Positions 24,819 to 36,411 of a stretch of 64,000 nucleotides of DNA are shown one piece after another. The DNA lies in the NCBI GenBank assembly GCA_016802295.1, contig JAESIW010000138.1, forward strand, positions 2,084,897 through 2,148,896, given 5' to 3'. Positions within the stretch are counted from its first letter, which is position 1. Every line of letters begins with the position of its first letter. A program made the translations under genes and the position numbers. The DNA is from Brachionus rotundiformis (taxonomy: Eukaryota > Rotifera > Eurotatoria > Ploima > Brachionidae). The notes below the pieces were generated by a model. It saw only the letters and a program-made list of their open reading frames with translations. It was not told where the DNA came from and did no database searches.

Positions 24819-25568
24819 TGTCACCCTCCTCTTTTCGCAACCGGGCTTGGGACCGGCTTTGGCAGAGTTATGACGGCGTCTTTCCCTAGGAAGCCAGTGG
24901 GACGTTCATCATAAACAGCGCCACTCATCCGAGCACAAGGCTGCGAACTCGGCAACTATTTAGACTAGCTTGGAACCACAAACCAAGCGACTTAAAAGTC
25001 TTAACTTAAGGCTTCCAAAGTTACGTACTATCTGCAGAGGGTCAGCTGTACAGCAGATTCTCGCTCCTTTCGGATTCTATACTGGGAGATGGTCGAAGCC
25101 AGCGGCGCCCTCATACGACAAGACTTGGACAAAGACCCGTAGGCCTATGTACCCGCCATACAGCTCTTCTGCAGACTACGTGAAAGACCACACACACATA
25201 CGGTGCATGTGGCTGCCACCACCCTCCTCTTTTTTCATCAGGGCTTGGGACCTGCGGATCGGCAGAGTTATGGCGACTGCTTTTTGATTCCATTTTCAAA
25301 AATAAAAAACTTTTTCAAAATTTTTCATTTTTAAGAAATGAAATGAATTCTGTTTAAATCAACTTCTATTTATACCCTTTTGAACTAATTTAACTAATTT
25401 AACCAATTTAACTTAAAATATCTTTTGAAACGCATTTCATCCTCAATATTTTAAAAAGTGAATCTTTTAATAATCAAATCATTTAATTAATCTTTGATTT
25501 TCCGACTTACCCGGTAAGTTATTAAAAAATATAAGAAAAAATTATTAAATTCTAATTTGTTTTAAATA

Positions 25569-26588
25569 GGACGTTAGTAAACTATAACCATAAAAATAGT
25601 AAAACATACCACAAATTTAATAATACAACCACTAATTTAGAAATAAATTCACACATTTTAATTTTTTTCCATTAATTTAATAAAAATACTACAATTATCT
25701 TGATCAAACAATATTTTTAATAAAAATGCCCTCATATTCGATTAAAACTCCACTAATTAAGTAAAAAAAATTCAATCAACTTGAAGCGACAGTTAACTCT
25801 TATACTATTTAAACCAGTAAAATGAAAGTTTTTTTCATTCAAAAATGTCTGAAACACAGTCAAAAGAAAGCATTTTAGAAGATCCATTAGACCAAACTTT
25901 AGATGACACTGATCAAGATTGGGACGACGTGTTAAAACCACAAAATCAAAAAAAACGTGGCAAAGCAATTACTTACGAGCTATATCAACCATTCCAAGAA
26001 TACGACCAAATTGTAAAACAAATAAAAGAAGGTAACATCAATGGTAACAATCGGATATTCAAGAACAAAGATGGAGATAAATATCGTTATTATTGTAAGT
26101 TTAACAAACAAGGCTGTCGCGCAGAACTAATGATGAAGAAAATGGTATCGAAGAAGAAATTACACAACCGAATAAAAGGATTCGTAATAATATACCAACA
26201 ACAAGCTCAAATAAATCAACTTCTAGTCTCTCAAACTCTGAAAATATTTGCAAAAAATGTAATATGCCTATGAAAAAAAAGAAATATTTTTACTGTATTA
26301 ATAAATGCAAACAATAATTTTTTTGGTGGAATTTTGAAACAAACAATAATTATTTTTTTTGGGGAATTTTGAAATTATTTTTGTGTAACTTTAATGAATT
26401 TTTTGGTAAATCTATTAATAAAATGGTAAAAAAACTAAATTTGTATTATTTTTAATTATTTTGAGGATAAATAATTAAAATTAAGATAAAAATACTGAAA
26501 ATATGATAATTTTATTAAATTTGTGGTATGTTTTACTATTTTTGTGGTAATTTTTAACTAATTTTGAGGTATTAAAATATTATCGCTC
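25569..26588 (+). mobile_element. Mutator-like DNA transposon, internally deleted, 1,020 bp
   Basis: Flanked by the 9-bp direct repeat TTTTAAATA (25560-25568 and 26589-26597), the target size typical of Mutator-like elements. Near-terminal inverted repeats are strong: AAAATAGTAAAACATACCAC at 25593-25612 pairs with its complement at about 26521-26540. The outermost ~20 bp are less similar and contain indels. The empty site is preserved in the second copy of the host repeat at 40588-41464, which defines the insertion. It carries the remnant frame at 25845-26315. Confidence 0.8.
25845..26315 (+). pseudogene. Remnant MULE protein: FLYWCH-like N-terminus fused to zinc-knuckle tail
   Basis: The frame opens MSETQSKESILEDPL and holds a FLYWCH-like zinc segment (GDKYRYYCKFNKQGCRAEL, residues ~76-95), as in many MULE transposases. 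After MMKKM near 26145 the frame changes. In the +1-type frame the tail reads EEITQPNKRIRN ... ENICKKCNMPMKKKKYFYCI with CxxC pairs, stopping at 26315. The catalytic DDE region is missing, so this looks like an internal deletion joining the two ends of a transposase, out of frame. The open 142-aa version is probably not a functional protein. Confidence 0.65.
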
Positions 26589-26690
26589 TTTTAAATAAAT
26601 AAATATCTTTTGTCAATTAATTATTAAAAAAGTCTCATTGAGAAGTAAAGTCTAATTTAATCTTATGGAAGATAATAAATGCCACATATT

Positions 26691-27609
26691 TTTTATTAAT
26701 AGTTTCTATTCTTTACGAAATAAAATGATTATTGTGTTGATGTAACGTAGTCATTGGCAGATATTCAGGTATCCTAATTGCTGGTGATTTTAACATATAA
26801 GGTTCAGTTCATTGAAAAAAAGACCTTTTTTTGACTAATTTAATTTGCTACACTCAATTAACATTCTATATTTAATAAAGTCAATTTATCATTTTTAATT
26901 AAGTTATAAAATGTGATTCTTTGAGCAAAAGGCTACCAGTTTAACATTTATTTTAACCAAGTTATTTATTTTGTAACAAATTTTCGTTTATTAAAAATTT
27001 CGAATGACTTATTTCATATATCAACTAATATTAAAATCTTATTATTATCTCTTTTGAGACTATTAGTAAATAAATCAATCATTCGTTCTATTAATTAAAT
27101 TTATCAAATTTAATTAAAAATCAAAATTATATATCTGATATCTGATTATTAAATTAATATAATTTAACTAATTTGTAGTAAGGAAATATTTTTAATAAAT
27201 TTTTTTAATAAAATTAATTAATAAAAATTGTCTTAGAATAAAAAATATAAATAAGATGAATCAAAATTTCAGGACAGATCGGACAAATCACATGCCAAAG
27301 TTTGGTAAAATTAAATTTAAAAATAAAATTTATTTTATTATAACATACTTATAGCTTATTTCGTAATGAAATTTTTGCAATTAATTTTTTTAAAATTTTG
27401 TTTAGCATCCTTGACTTGAAGTCGTTCTAACTTAACAAGTATAGCATATTCAAATGAGACTGAAAAATTGAAAAAATTTTACTTTAGTATCTTAAAAATT
27501 AATTTTACTCATAAATTTAATAAACTTAGCCACTTGTTTATCACTTATTATTAATTTAATAATTAAAAAATAAATAATAAAAGTTTTATTTAGACTAAAT
27601 TAATTCAAA
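26691..27609. other. AT-rich intergenic stretch upstream of PSMB5
   Basis: No reading frame found. The right end should hold the PSMB5 promoter. Confidence 0.35.
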
Positions 27610-28527
27610 ATGTTGTCTCTAGTTGAACGAAATGATGACGAAGTCTTAAGAGAAACCAGACAGTTAATTGAAAGGTCATCTATTCCACCTGGCATTAACA
27701 GCATTGAGCTACCACCATTCAGTGATGTAAGCTTAGCTGAAAAAAAAACTAGTCTTAAGGCATTCTAATTGAATTTTTTACAAGACCAAAGCCTTTTTGG
27801 CTCAATACAGCAAGCCGGATTCGGCAGTTAAAATAAAATTCAACCGCGGTACAACAACTCTGGCCTTTAAATACCAAGGTGGAGTGATTGTTGCCGTAGA
27901 TTCAAGGGCCACTGGCGGTTCCTACATCGCTTCTCAAACTGTAAAAAAAGTTATTGAAATAAATCCATATTTGTTGGGCACTATGGCTGGTGGTGCAGCT
28001 GATTGCCAATTTTGGGAAAGAGTTCTTGCCAAACACTGCCGTATTTACGAACTTAGAAACAAAGAGAGAATTTCAGTAGCTGGTGCTTCAAAAATATTGG
28101 CAAACATGGTCTATTCGTACAAAGACATGGGACTTTCAATGGGAACAATGATTGCCGGATGGGACAAGAGAGTAGATTTTTGCTTTATCTTTTTTTTTTC
28201 TATTTCTTTACAAATTGGTATAAACAGGGACCAGGTCTTTACTATGTTGGAGATGACGGCACCCGTGTGACCAACAATATTTTCTCTGTCGGCAGCGGTT
28301 CTACATATGCTTATGGCATCTTGGACAGCGAGTACAAATGGGATTTGAGCGATGCCGAAGCGTATGAGCTGGGCCGTAGAGCCATCTATCATGCTACGCA
28401 TAGAGACGCTATGTCTGGTGGCATGGTCAGGACTTATCACATGAAGAGCACCGGATGGGTCAAAATATCTGAAGAGGACGTCACTGATTTGCATTACAAG
28501 TACAAGAAAGCCGAAGCAAGACAATGA
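27610..28527 (+). CDS. PSMB5: 20S proteasome subunit beta-5 (chymotrypsin-like)
   Basis: Three exons (27610-27726, 27785-28171, 28228-28527) with 58- and 56-nt GT-AG introns, both phase 0, giving 267 aa. The propeptide runs to FNRG and is followed by the catalytic Thr ([20 protein letters not shown]; Thr about residue 62), with [22 protein letters not shown] containing the Asp and Lys of the active site. [17 protein letters not shown] and [17 protein letters not shown] are family blocks. The subunit is processed at Gly-Thr during assembly and provides the chymotrypsin-like peptidase of the core particle. Length and motifs are complete. Confidence 0.97.
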
Positions 28528-28816
28528 GAGCCAATTTTTATTTTATTTTTGTAACTAATTAATCAAATCGATATTTTTAAGTTCATTTATTTATTACTTA
28601 AACACTTGATATAAATTTTTGGTGATCGAGATTTAAATAAATATTCAAATTTGGACCTTATTTTTATCTTTAATAAAAAAAGCTTATATTTTTCAAGTAA
28701 TCTAAGTTTTTGGAAAGTAATTTTTACCCAATTGATCCAAAAAATTATTTTTTTTAATAAAATTAGAAAAAATTTTGAAAATATATTCCAATTTTTGTTA
28801 ATTTTTGAAAATAAAA
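28528..28816. other. Short gap between PSMB5 and PIGS
   Basis: 289 nt of AT-rich sequence holding the PSMB5 3' UTR (AATAAA near 28635) and the PIGS promoter; both genes are on the plus strand. Confidence 0.4.
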
Positions 28817-30845
28817 ATGCAAGAAGAAGCCGAGGTAATCAACCCTCCCATTGAGCCTCAGGAAAACCAAATAGAATTGGTCAATAGAAAAAATGACGAT
28901 ATAAAATGTATAAAAATATTAATTTTTTGTTTCAATAATAAAATTTTATAGTTAAAATTTTTATATTAAAGTAAATAAATTGCTGATTATAAACACCATT
29001 TATTATATTTTGGTGTTTGTTCTCATCGGTGTGCCAATTTGGATTCTAACCACATCGACCTACAGGGCATCTCTGCCATTTGAATCAATAGATAATCTCG
29101 CCAAATCATTGAATAGAATTGAATATAAAATAAATATTGAAGTTGTAAATTTTGATAATGATTTATCTGCTACCACCCTGAGTAGAGTCTTGTCTGATTT
29201 GAATATTCGTTTGGACAAAGATGGCAAAAATGGTGTTGAACTTCAATTTGACATCACAGATCGTTTGCCAACAGATGATGAACGTAAACTTGTCTTGGCG
29301 CAAAATATTCAACTACTTGACCAAACAGTGTGCACCGATGGCCTGAATAGACTTCATGTAGTCATTTTTGATGACCAAACAGCCTTAAAATTTATCCCCA
29401 ATGACCAATTCTTGTTCCTAAATTGTCTTTATGTCAACAAAAATTTAGTCAAAGGTCTCTAGTTTACAAAATTATAATTTTTTATTTAATTTTTTATTTT
29501 TAGATACGGAAAAACTGTCCAAATTTATACTTGGTGAATTTTTGCATATCGAAAAAATAAATGAAGAGTACAGAGTTAAGATGGAAGTGGAAAGGCGTTT
29601 GCCATCAAAAAAAGACATTCGAGTGGTCAATTTTGACAGTGAATATGAAGTGACATTTTCGTTGTTGAACGAAAGACCTGAACTATATTCCAACTGGAAT
29701 ATAGATGAATGCATTGGAAAATATTTTACCAAAATATCAAATCAATTGTCTGATTTTATAAAAATTACCATCAAAGCTCAAAATCTTCTCTATAGCGATT
29801 TTAGATCTTACCCAGTTTCTTATTTTAAATCAGAAAATGACTCTTTTTACTATCTAAAACAAAATGATCAATCAATAATGACCAATTATATCGAGAGTAG
29901 GTTAGGAGCCAAAATTTCAGATAGCTCAGCTTTGGAGTTTGTCACTTATTTGCCAAATAAAGAGCCACTTTATATAGCTAAAAATATTCAAAATAGTAGT
30001 TTTTTTTTTATTTATTAAAATAAATAGATGTATTTTTGTAGTAAAAGATTCCAAGTCAATATCATTTATGGTTCCAAGATGGGGTGGTATTTATATTTAT
30101 AATCCTAAAGATGAAAATCAATCGAATAATATGATTAAGAGTGAGAGCGCAATGAATACCTTTTTAACTCAATTTATAAATTTGATTGGCATTGATTTGC
30201 ACCAAGTAAAAATTTTCCATTTTTGTCACAGAAAGTTAATACTTTTTTTTTGGTTGTAAAGAATTTAAAAGTTGTGCCAAGATCTGGAATATACTCCTCA
30301 GTAAAAATAATTAATTTGTTTTGTTTTATTAATTTCAAAATTTATCTAAGGAAATCTTTGCTTATCTATTGACCAAAACTCTGGAAAATCAGCTTAATTC
30401 AATTAATACTCTAAATTCATTGTCTTTGTTGTTGACAAGAATTAAAAGCATGGTAATTGAAGATGACATTGCTGAACAGGTATGTTTATAGTAAGATTAT
30501 CATGTTATTTAAAGTAAAATTTCCATAGATAAAGACCTCAGTCGAATCAATAGAGCAAAGCTTAAGCCTAGCAGGAAATGGAAAGATAAAAGAGGCTTTT
30601 TTAAAAAGCAAAACCGGTTTCATATCATCAGGTAAATCTTAATCATAGATAATTTTAAATATCTATGTTTGTTGTGAATAGAAAAAGCCTTCTTTGACAA
30701 GTCTCTGTTGGAAAAACTCTACTTTCCTGAAGATCAGCGTTTTGCAATCTACATTCCACTATTCATTCCAGTTGGGATACCTTTACTTTTGAGCATTAAA
30801 TCCGTGATCGCATGGTACAAGAAACAAAAAGTCCATATCGACTAA
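28817..30845 (+). CDS. PIGS: GPI transamidase subunit PIG-S
   Basis: About seven exons. The first (28817-28907, [11 protein letters not shown]...) splices in phase 1 into 28972 onwards, giving the N-terminal membrane span ([21 protein letters not shown]) and [11 protein letters not shown], the PIG-S signature. The long luminal part follows with short introns near 29451-29503, 30018-30040, 30207-30350, 30480-30530 and 30630-30680. LSADQ-like motifs are absent, but LSSLxxR..S repeats and [14 protein letters not shown] near 30070 match. The C-terminal span is near 30740-30820 ([20 protein letters not shown]) with a short tail ending KVHID. PIG-S is one of five subunits of the ER complex that attaches GPI anchors to proteins. 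Two spans with ends in the cytosol fit the family. Confidence 0.88.
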
Positions 30846-31163
30846 AATAATTTATTTATATATTAAAACAGAATTTTTAATTATAATAAACATTTACAAT
30901 TAAGTGATAAATACTCAACTTTAGATGATTAAGTTTTTCTGATTTTTAAAAACTTTATGATAAAATATTAATAAAAATAAAAAAAAAAAGACAACTAAAA
31001 TATTCACATTTTTTCAAATAAGTCCAAAATAAATTTTTTAATTTTAAAATTATTATTTTTTTCTCTAATTAAGCTGAACATACCAAAAAATTAACTCTGT
31101 ATAAACAAAATTAATTTTTATGTTTATATTTTTAATTTACCTCCTTTTTTTAATTAAATTTTA
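30846..31163. other. AT-rich spacer between PIGS and the IQ/BTB gene
   Basis: No reading frame; holds the PIGS 3' end and the next promoter. Confidence 0.35.
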
Positions 31164-31994
31164 ATGAATATTAATTTTGATGGTATTGGACTTATCTTAG
31201 ACGGAGCAGCGTTAACCATTCAGAACGCATGGCGAGCTTATAAGTTTCGTAAAAACTTAGGTTTGACCATCAAATTAAGCAAATTAAAAAGTGAAATAAT
31301 TAATACCGAACCAGACACATACAGCTATTTAACTTTAAATTGTATAAAAAATAATTTTGATTATGATGTCATTATATATACCAATAGTATGACTTTCAAT
31401 TGCCATAGTGTAGTCCTCTGGTACAACAGTCCTTATTTTAGAAAATTGTTTGATGAATCTGACAAAAATATTGGCATCTACCAATTTAGGCTGAACGTCT
31501 CACACAAAACTTGGGAAATAATTCAGAAATTTATGTATGGCTATGACATATCCATTCCAACTAAGTTAATAGATGAATTGGACAAAGCATGTACAGAACT
31601 TAAAATAAATGATTTATTAATTTACTTAACTGAGCGGCCAGTTGAGGATTTCACTGATAATCTTAACAAAAATCAGAATAATAACTCCAGCTCGAATCAT
31701 TCACTAGCCGTGTCTCTTATTTCTATCAACGATCAGCCATCCAACCTGGAGATTAGCAGACCGTTCCAATTAATTTGTGATAATTACAAATTCTTCAAAT
31801 GTGTTATAAATTTATATAGGCAAAAAAAGTTTACCTATGCTCAAACTTTGCATCATTTGTCAGCCAACTTAATCGATTATTCCAAAATGAGTGATCAACA
31901 ACTTAATAAATGTATTCTAATTCTAAAAACTTATTTGAAACTAAGAAATTCGGATCTTATATTAAAAATAATTGAAATTTATTTAAATAAATGA
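31164..31994 (+). CDS. IQ-motif plus BTB-domain protein, 276 aa
   Basis: Single-exon frame starting MNINFDGIGLILDG. An IQ motif lies at residues ~15-34 (AALTIQNAWRAYKFRKNL), a calmodulin-binding consensus. A BTB/POZ fold follows at ~57-165: YDVIIYTNSMTFNCHSVVLW, the typical surface YFRKLFDES, and WEIIQKFMYGYDISIP. After a Asn/Ser linker (NKNQNNNSSSNHS) comes a helical tail (~205-276). BTB proteins dimerise and often bind Cul3; here no Kelch, MATH or zinc finger follows. IQ plus BTB in a short protein is not an arrangement I can tie to a named family. It is clearly coding. Confidence 0.75.
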   Translation: MNINFDGIGLILDGAALTIQNAWRAYKFRKNLGLTIKLSKLKSEIINTEPDTYSYLTLNCIKNNFDYDVIIYTNSMTFNCHSVVLWYNSPYFRKLFDESDKNIGIYQFRLNVSHKTWEIIQKFMYGYDISIPTKLIDELDKACTELKINDLLIYLTERPVEDFTDNLNKNQNNNSSSNHSLAVSLISINDQPSNLEISRPFQLICDNYKFFKCVINLYRQKKFTYAQTLHHLSANLIDYSKMSDQQLNKCILILKTYLKLRNSDLILKIIEIYLNK

Positions 31995-33092
31995 GTTTAA
32001 TTAATAGTGTATGTTTTTAATTTAATAAAAAAATTAATTACTTAAATTTTCTAAATAAATTAATGTATTATTTTAAAAAAAATTTACTTAGTAGAATTTA
32101 AAATGATAATTTTGATTTTTATCCCGAAGATAGGCGATTAAATTGAGTCCAAAATTAAGTGAGTACTCTATTTTCTCTCAAAAGTATGTCCAGTGATATC
32201 TTTACTCGAATATAGATAGATTAAATTTATAGAATATATTTTATTTCAAGATATTTAATTTTTCTATCATAGATAAACATTTTTAGGCTCAAGGCTCTGT
32301 CTAGTTTAGGTTAATAGTTTTGGACTAGAATTTCTTTAGACAAAATCATTCATGAGTGTTTGAAAAATATATAAAATAGAATAGAACCAAGGACAAGCAC
32401 TTATCAATAGATAGGTAAATAGATAGAAATAACTTAAATTAATATTGACATTTAATTTGTTTTCTTGTTTTAAATTTAAAATTTAAATTTTATTCAATTT
32501 AAAGGATTGTCATTAACGTGCTAAGATAATAGATACTGATTCATTTTCAAATCTAAATAACAAAAGATTATTTCAAATTTGAATAAAAATTTTAATTAAA
32601 TTTTTTGTTTACTCAAAATCAAATATACGATCCACTAGACTATTAATTAGTTTGAACAAAAAAATTAAAGGAAAACAACAATCTTTTAGAGGGAATAATA
32701 GATAAGAATTAAGGCAAATATCTTTGTGATAAGTTTTGTTTTTTTGTTCAATGTTTAGGGTTAATTAAGCAAAAGCTATTTGAATGAGAGAATTTATCTC
32801 AATCAATATATACCTGGATTATTTGAAAATTTTTTCTACTTTAAAATCACATGTCTATTCTATTTTTCTTTAACTCTAAAACTTAGATTAAAACATATTT
32901 AAATTGGTTAATTATTTTTTAAATTGAATAAATATTTTAAACAAATTAATAGCAAATAATCACGATTATTAAATAAAAGCTTTGTTTTAATAGTTTGTTG
33001 ATTAATTATATTAATTTTTTTAATTTAGAAAAAAAAATAATAATTTTTAAATTTAAATAAAGATATAAATTTAGATTTATTTTAAACAAAAA
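31995..33092. other. AT-rich intergenic stretch
   Basis: About 1.1 kb with no frame of note; it should contain the promoter of the claudin-like gene at its right end. Confidence 0.35.
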
Positions 33093-34406
33093 ATGTCAGA
33101 TGATTCAAATGTTTATTATTATCGTAATGATTTAAGTCCTGACCAAAGTTTCAATCCGTCCCAATTCATTACCACTCGTGAATATCTTACTCGTATAACA
33201 ATAATGCAATCATTCAGCACATTTATAATATTTCTGGCCTCATTGATCCAAGTCATTGCTATTGGAATGACCGAATGGTTTGTACTTAATGTAAATGACT
33301 ACATACCAACATCTAAAGGAGGTCTATGGGAATATTGTTATATATCCAATGTGGGCATAATTGGAGACTACAAATGCTCCAGGTATGAAGAGCTACCAAA
33401 TTTTGCCGTATTCGTGAATAGTCGTTTGTACGATTCGCGAATACTTTTACTATGCAGTACTGGATTTTGCTTTCTTATCTTAATGATAGAGATATTTGGA
33501 ATTTTGTGTTTGACTCTGGCTGAGTCAAAAGGGGACATCATAGACACAATAGTTGCTAGGAATTCAAATCTTTTCAAATACAAAGAAAGACCAATTGTGC
33601 CAGAATCACCCAGCTTGAAAATAAAGTCACGCCAAAGCAGCAAGATATTGGGAAATGATGACAATAACTCAGCTAGATTTACAACAAGCATTATTGTTAA
33701 CGCCAATGCAAACCAATCTGGCATGTATAGAACAGTTAAGCCAACGGGATATTTTGCTTTTTTGAGCATTGCTTTGGTCAGTTCTGTAGGAAGTATAATG
33801 GAGTTTATTCTAAAAGTTTCTGGTTTTGCTCTTTTCGATGCCTATATTAACCAACTTTTGTCTTTAAATACGGTTTTTATTTCCTATAGATCATTTAGTT
33901 ACTGGATGGTAATTGTATCCATGGGTTTAGTGGTTATGTTTTGGCTTTTCAAGGTGATCACTACCAGATACATAATTACCTTGACTAGAAATTTAATTGA
34001 GCCTAGACCAGTTATCATTCCTTCAATTTATAGTGATTCAGCTGATTTGGATGTTCAATACAATCAATATTTACCAAGTATTGACCTTTGAAGAAACTGA
34101 AAATTTTGATTATATTTTTTTAAATGTTTAGATTATACTACAGTGAGTAGGATTTTGAGTGAAAATGAAAATTTAGATACTACTGGATCTAAAGATAGTT
34201 CAAATTATCCTACACAGTCTTCATATGATAATCAGGTCAGCCAAGACTATTTGAGCACTGGTAGCTACACAAGTAGACAGTCAAATACAAATTCAAATTA
34301 TTATCATGAATATTTGCAAATAGATAGCTTAAAATCGGAAAAAAATCAACTTAATTCAAGCTTGAATCATGATATAAAATCAATTACTTCAGTTGTGAGG
34401 TTTTAA
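33093..34406 (+). CDS. Claudin-like four-span membrane protein with long tail
   Basis: Two exons, 33093-34077 and 34132-34406, joined in phase 1 by a 54-nt intron (NQYLP + NYTTVSRILSE), 419 aa in all. Span 1 is at residues ~40-60 (STFIIFLASLIQVIAIG). The first extracellular loop carries W62, then GLW (77-79), Cys82 and Cys95, the claudin/PMP22 signature W-GLW-C-C. Spans 2-4 are near 117-137, 225-245 and 270-290. The loop between spans 2 and 3 is unusually long (about 80 residues) and the C-terminal tail (about 120 residues) is Ser/Asn/Tyr-rich. Family members form septate/tight-junction strands or act as channel subunits. No PDZ-type end is obvious (final ...VVRF). Confidence 0.8.
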
Positions 34407-34828
34407 TTGTACTCTTTTTATTTAAAGATAGATTAGAGATTAAGTTTTTTATTTTTTTTAAATAATGTGAATAAGATGTATCTGTTTTAAAAAAAATTTA
34501 TTGATAAAAATATTTGATTATATCTAAAATTTTATATCTAAATGTTTTTAAAATCTTTAATAAAGATAAATTCTATCTAAAAATAATTTTTTAAATTTAT
34601 TTAGAAAAAAAGATTAAATTAAAAATAACCCTTTCGGTAAGAATTAAGCTGACCTAAAATTTTCTCGTAAATTTTTAATTATTTTTTATTTTAGATAAAT
34701 TCAATCTTCATTATTAAATATATATATATATATTAAAACTTCGCATAAAATATAAAAAACAACAAAATTGTTATTTGAAAAAAATCTTATTTGAATCATA
34801 AAATTAAAATAAAAGTTGTATTTTCTTT

Positions 34829-34901
34829 CATTTAATCAAAAATATTTATCACAGGGCTGAATGGTAGTTAACATTCCAAACTGTTCGGGGTTCTTCACAA
34901 G
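34829..34901 (+). repeat. Direct repeat, copy A
   Basis: CATTTAATCAAAAATATTTA followed by an AGGGCTGAATGGTAGTTAAC block and the exact string CTGTTCGGGGTTCTTCACAA. Copy B at 35668 differs by a few substitutions and a 3-nt insertion. Confidence 0.75.
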
Positions 34902-35667
34902 CGATTATTTAAAAAAAATTATTCGCCTTTGAGTAAGTAACTTCTGGAGTTTTAAAAATATTTCTATTACCGAGAAAACAGAAATAGATAAATATTAATT
35001 CTTTTTAATATAAAAATTTTGTTTTGTTTTATTTTATTTTTGCATCAATCTAAATAATCTAGTTATTTTTTTTAACATTAATTATCAAAAAATAAATATA
35101 ATCCTAACTTCATTATTTTTGTTTTTAAATTACACAAAAAATAATTTAAGTGATAATTACATGTCTTAAAAATTATTTTTGCGTACACACCTTGAGAAAA
35201 GCTTATACTTTACAGCTACTAGAAGTACCAAAAAAAGCTTATCATTGACTGTAGATTGGCGACAAAACATAACCGAGTTATACCAAAGAAAACAAAGTCT
35301 GGTTCTGTTTTTGGCGAAGGTGAATCTTTAGATGAATAAAAATGACTAGATTTGTACATCACTAAAATCAACTGAAACATAAACAAATCATTAATCTGAT
35401 AATATAGAAGTATCTTAACCTAGAAATAGAGCTTTAACTATTATTTTTCTTTAATTAGTTTATGATTGTTTTCTTAATATTTTGTTATGCTTTATACTTT
35501 TTAGTTATTTTATCTTTTTTGTCTTTACTTAATTGAAATTTAATCATTTAATCTTTTTTTTTTCATTCAAAAAAAATTTACTAATTAGTATATAATTATT
35601 ACTAAATCAACAATTTTTTTTGTCAGTACAATCAATAAACTAAAATTAATATTTCCAGTTTTTTTTT

Positions 35668-35743
35668 CATTTAATCAAAAATATTTATGACAAGGCTGAA
35701 TGCTAGTTAACGACCATTCCAAACTGTTCGGGGTTCTTCACAA
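35668..35743 (+). repeat. Direct repeat, copy B
   Basis: Second copy of the 34829 segment, 839 nt further on, same orientation, with a GAC insertion after GTTAAC. Both copies are followed by T/A-rich runs. The pair could be the ends of a decayed mobile element or a tandem dispersed family. Confidence 0.75.
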
Positions 35744-36411
35744 ACTATTTTTTAAAAAAATATTGTAGGTCCAAGATAATAAACGATTAATCAACATAGT
35801 TCAATTAGATACACTAGAGGATGATCGAATACATTATGTATTCTTTAAGCTCTGTTTATCATGGTTAGATTTGTGAAATCAGAACTCAATGGTCAACTCA
35901 GTGATGCTTCTATTAAAATCATATTAAGTTTCATGTATATTTTTTATAATTTTACTTTACTAAATTTAAAAATACACAAAGTAAACTAGTTCAATTTTAA
36001 ATGATGAAAAAGAAAATAATTTAAAATTACTTTATTAAAATAAAAAAATTTTGCTTATAAAAAATTTAAATTTTTTCTTTAATTTGTATTCTCTCTATTT
36101 CAATTAATTTCTAGCGAACTATTTTTAATTATATCAAATTAAAAAAAAAAGGCTTTCATACTGATTAATTTCAGATGAAGAAAAAAGATAATAATAAAAT
36201 AAAATAAATTAAAGAAAAATATATTTATATGTTGACAAACATGATTGAATTAGTCGACAGGCAAGTATCTCAATATGCTTAATTAGCAAATAAAATAGCC
36301 TCAGCAATCAAAAAACCCGAAACTATGACAAAATTTAAAAAAATTAATACGACAATTGGCAATTACAATCTTCAAAAAGGAGATAGTTAAAAGAGAAAAA
36401 AATAAGGAGAC

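Larger units (their letters stand above)
24819..26690 (-). repeat. LTR-like GC-rich repeat, copy 1 (interrupted by a Mutator-like element)
   Basis: Matches the reverse complement of 40588-41464 along its length, apart from the 1,029-nt insertion at 25560-26588 (element plus one target copy) and an 18-nt tract missing near 24995. The GC-rich part (24819-25290) stands out from the AT-rich surroundings. A ~50-nt unit (CCCTCCTCTTTT ... GGGCTTGGGACC ... GGCAGAGTTATG) occurs at both ends of that part (24824-24870 and 25222-25272). Outer ends read TG...CA in both copies and a TATAAATA word is present on the minus strand near 25370, which suggests an LTR, but no target-site duplication is evident. 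Confidence 0.65.
34407..36411. other. AT-rich intergenic stretch with a duplicated ~75-nt segment
   Basis: Contains two direct copies of a ~75-nt sequence at 34829 and 35668 (listed separately), an AT microsatellite near 34718, and a short frame near 35250-35335 (HNRVIPKKTKSGSVFGEGES) that may be an exon remnant. Nothing else is supportable. Confidence 0.4.
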
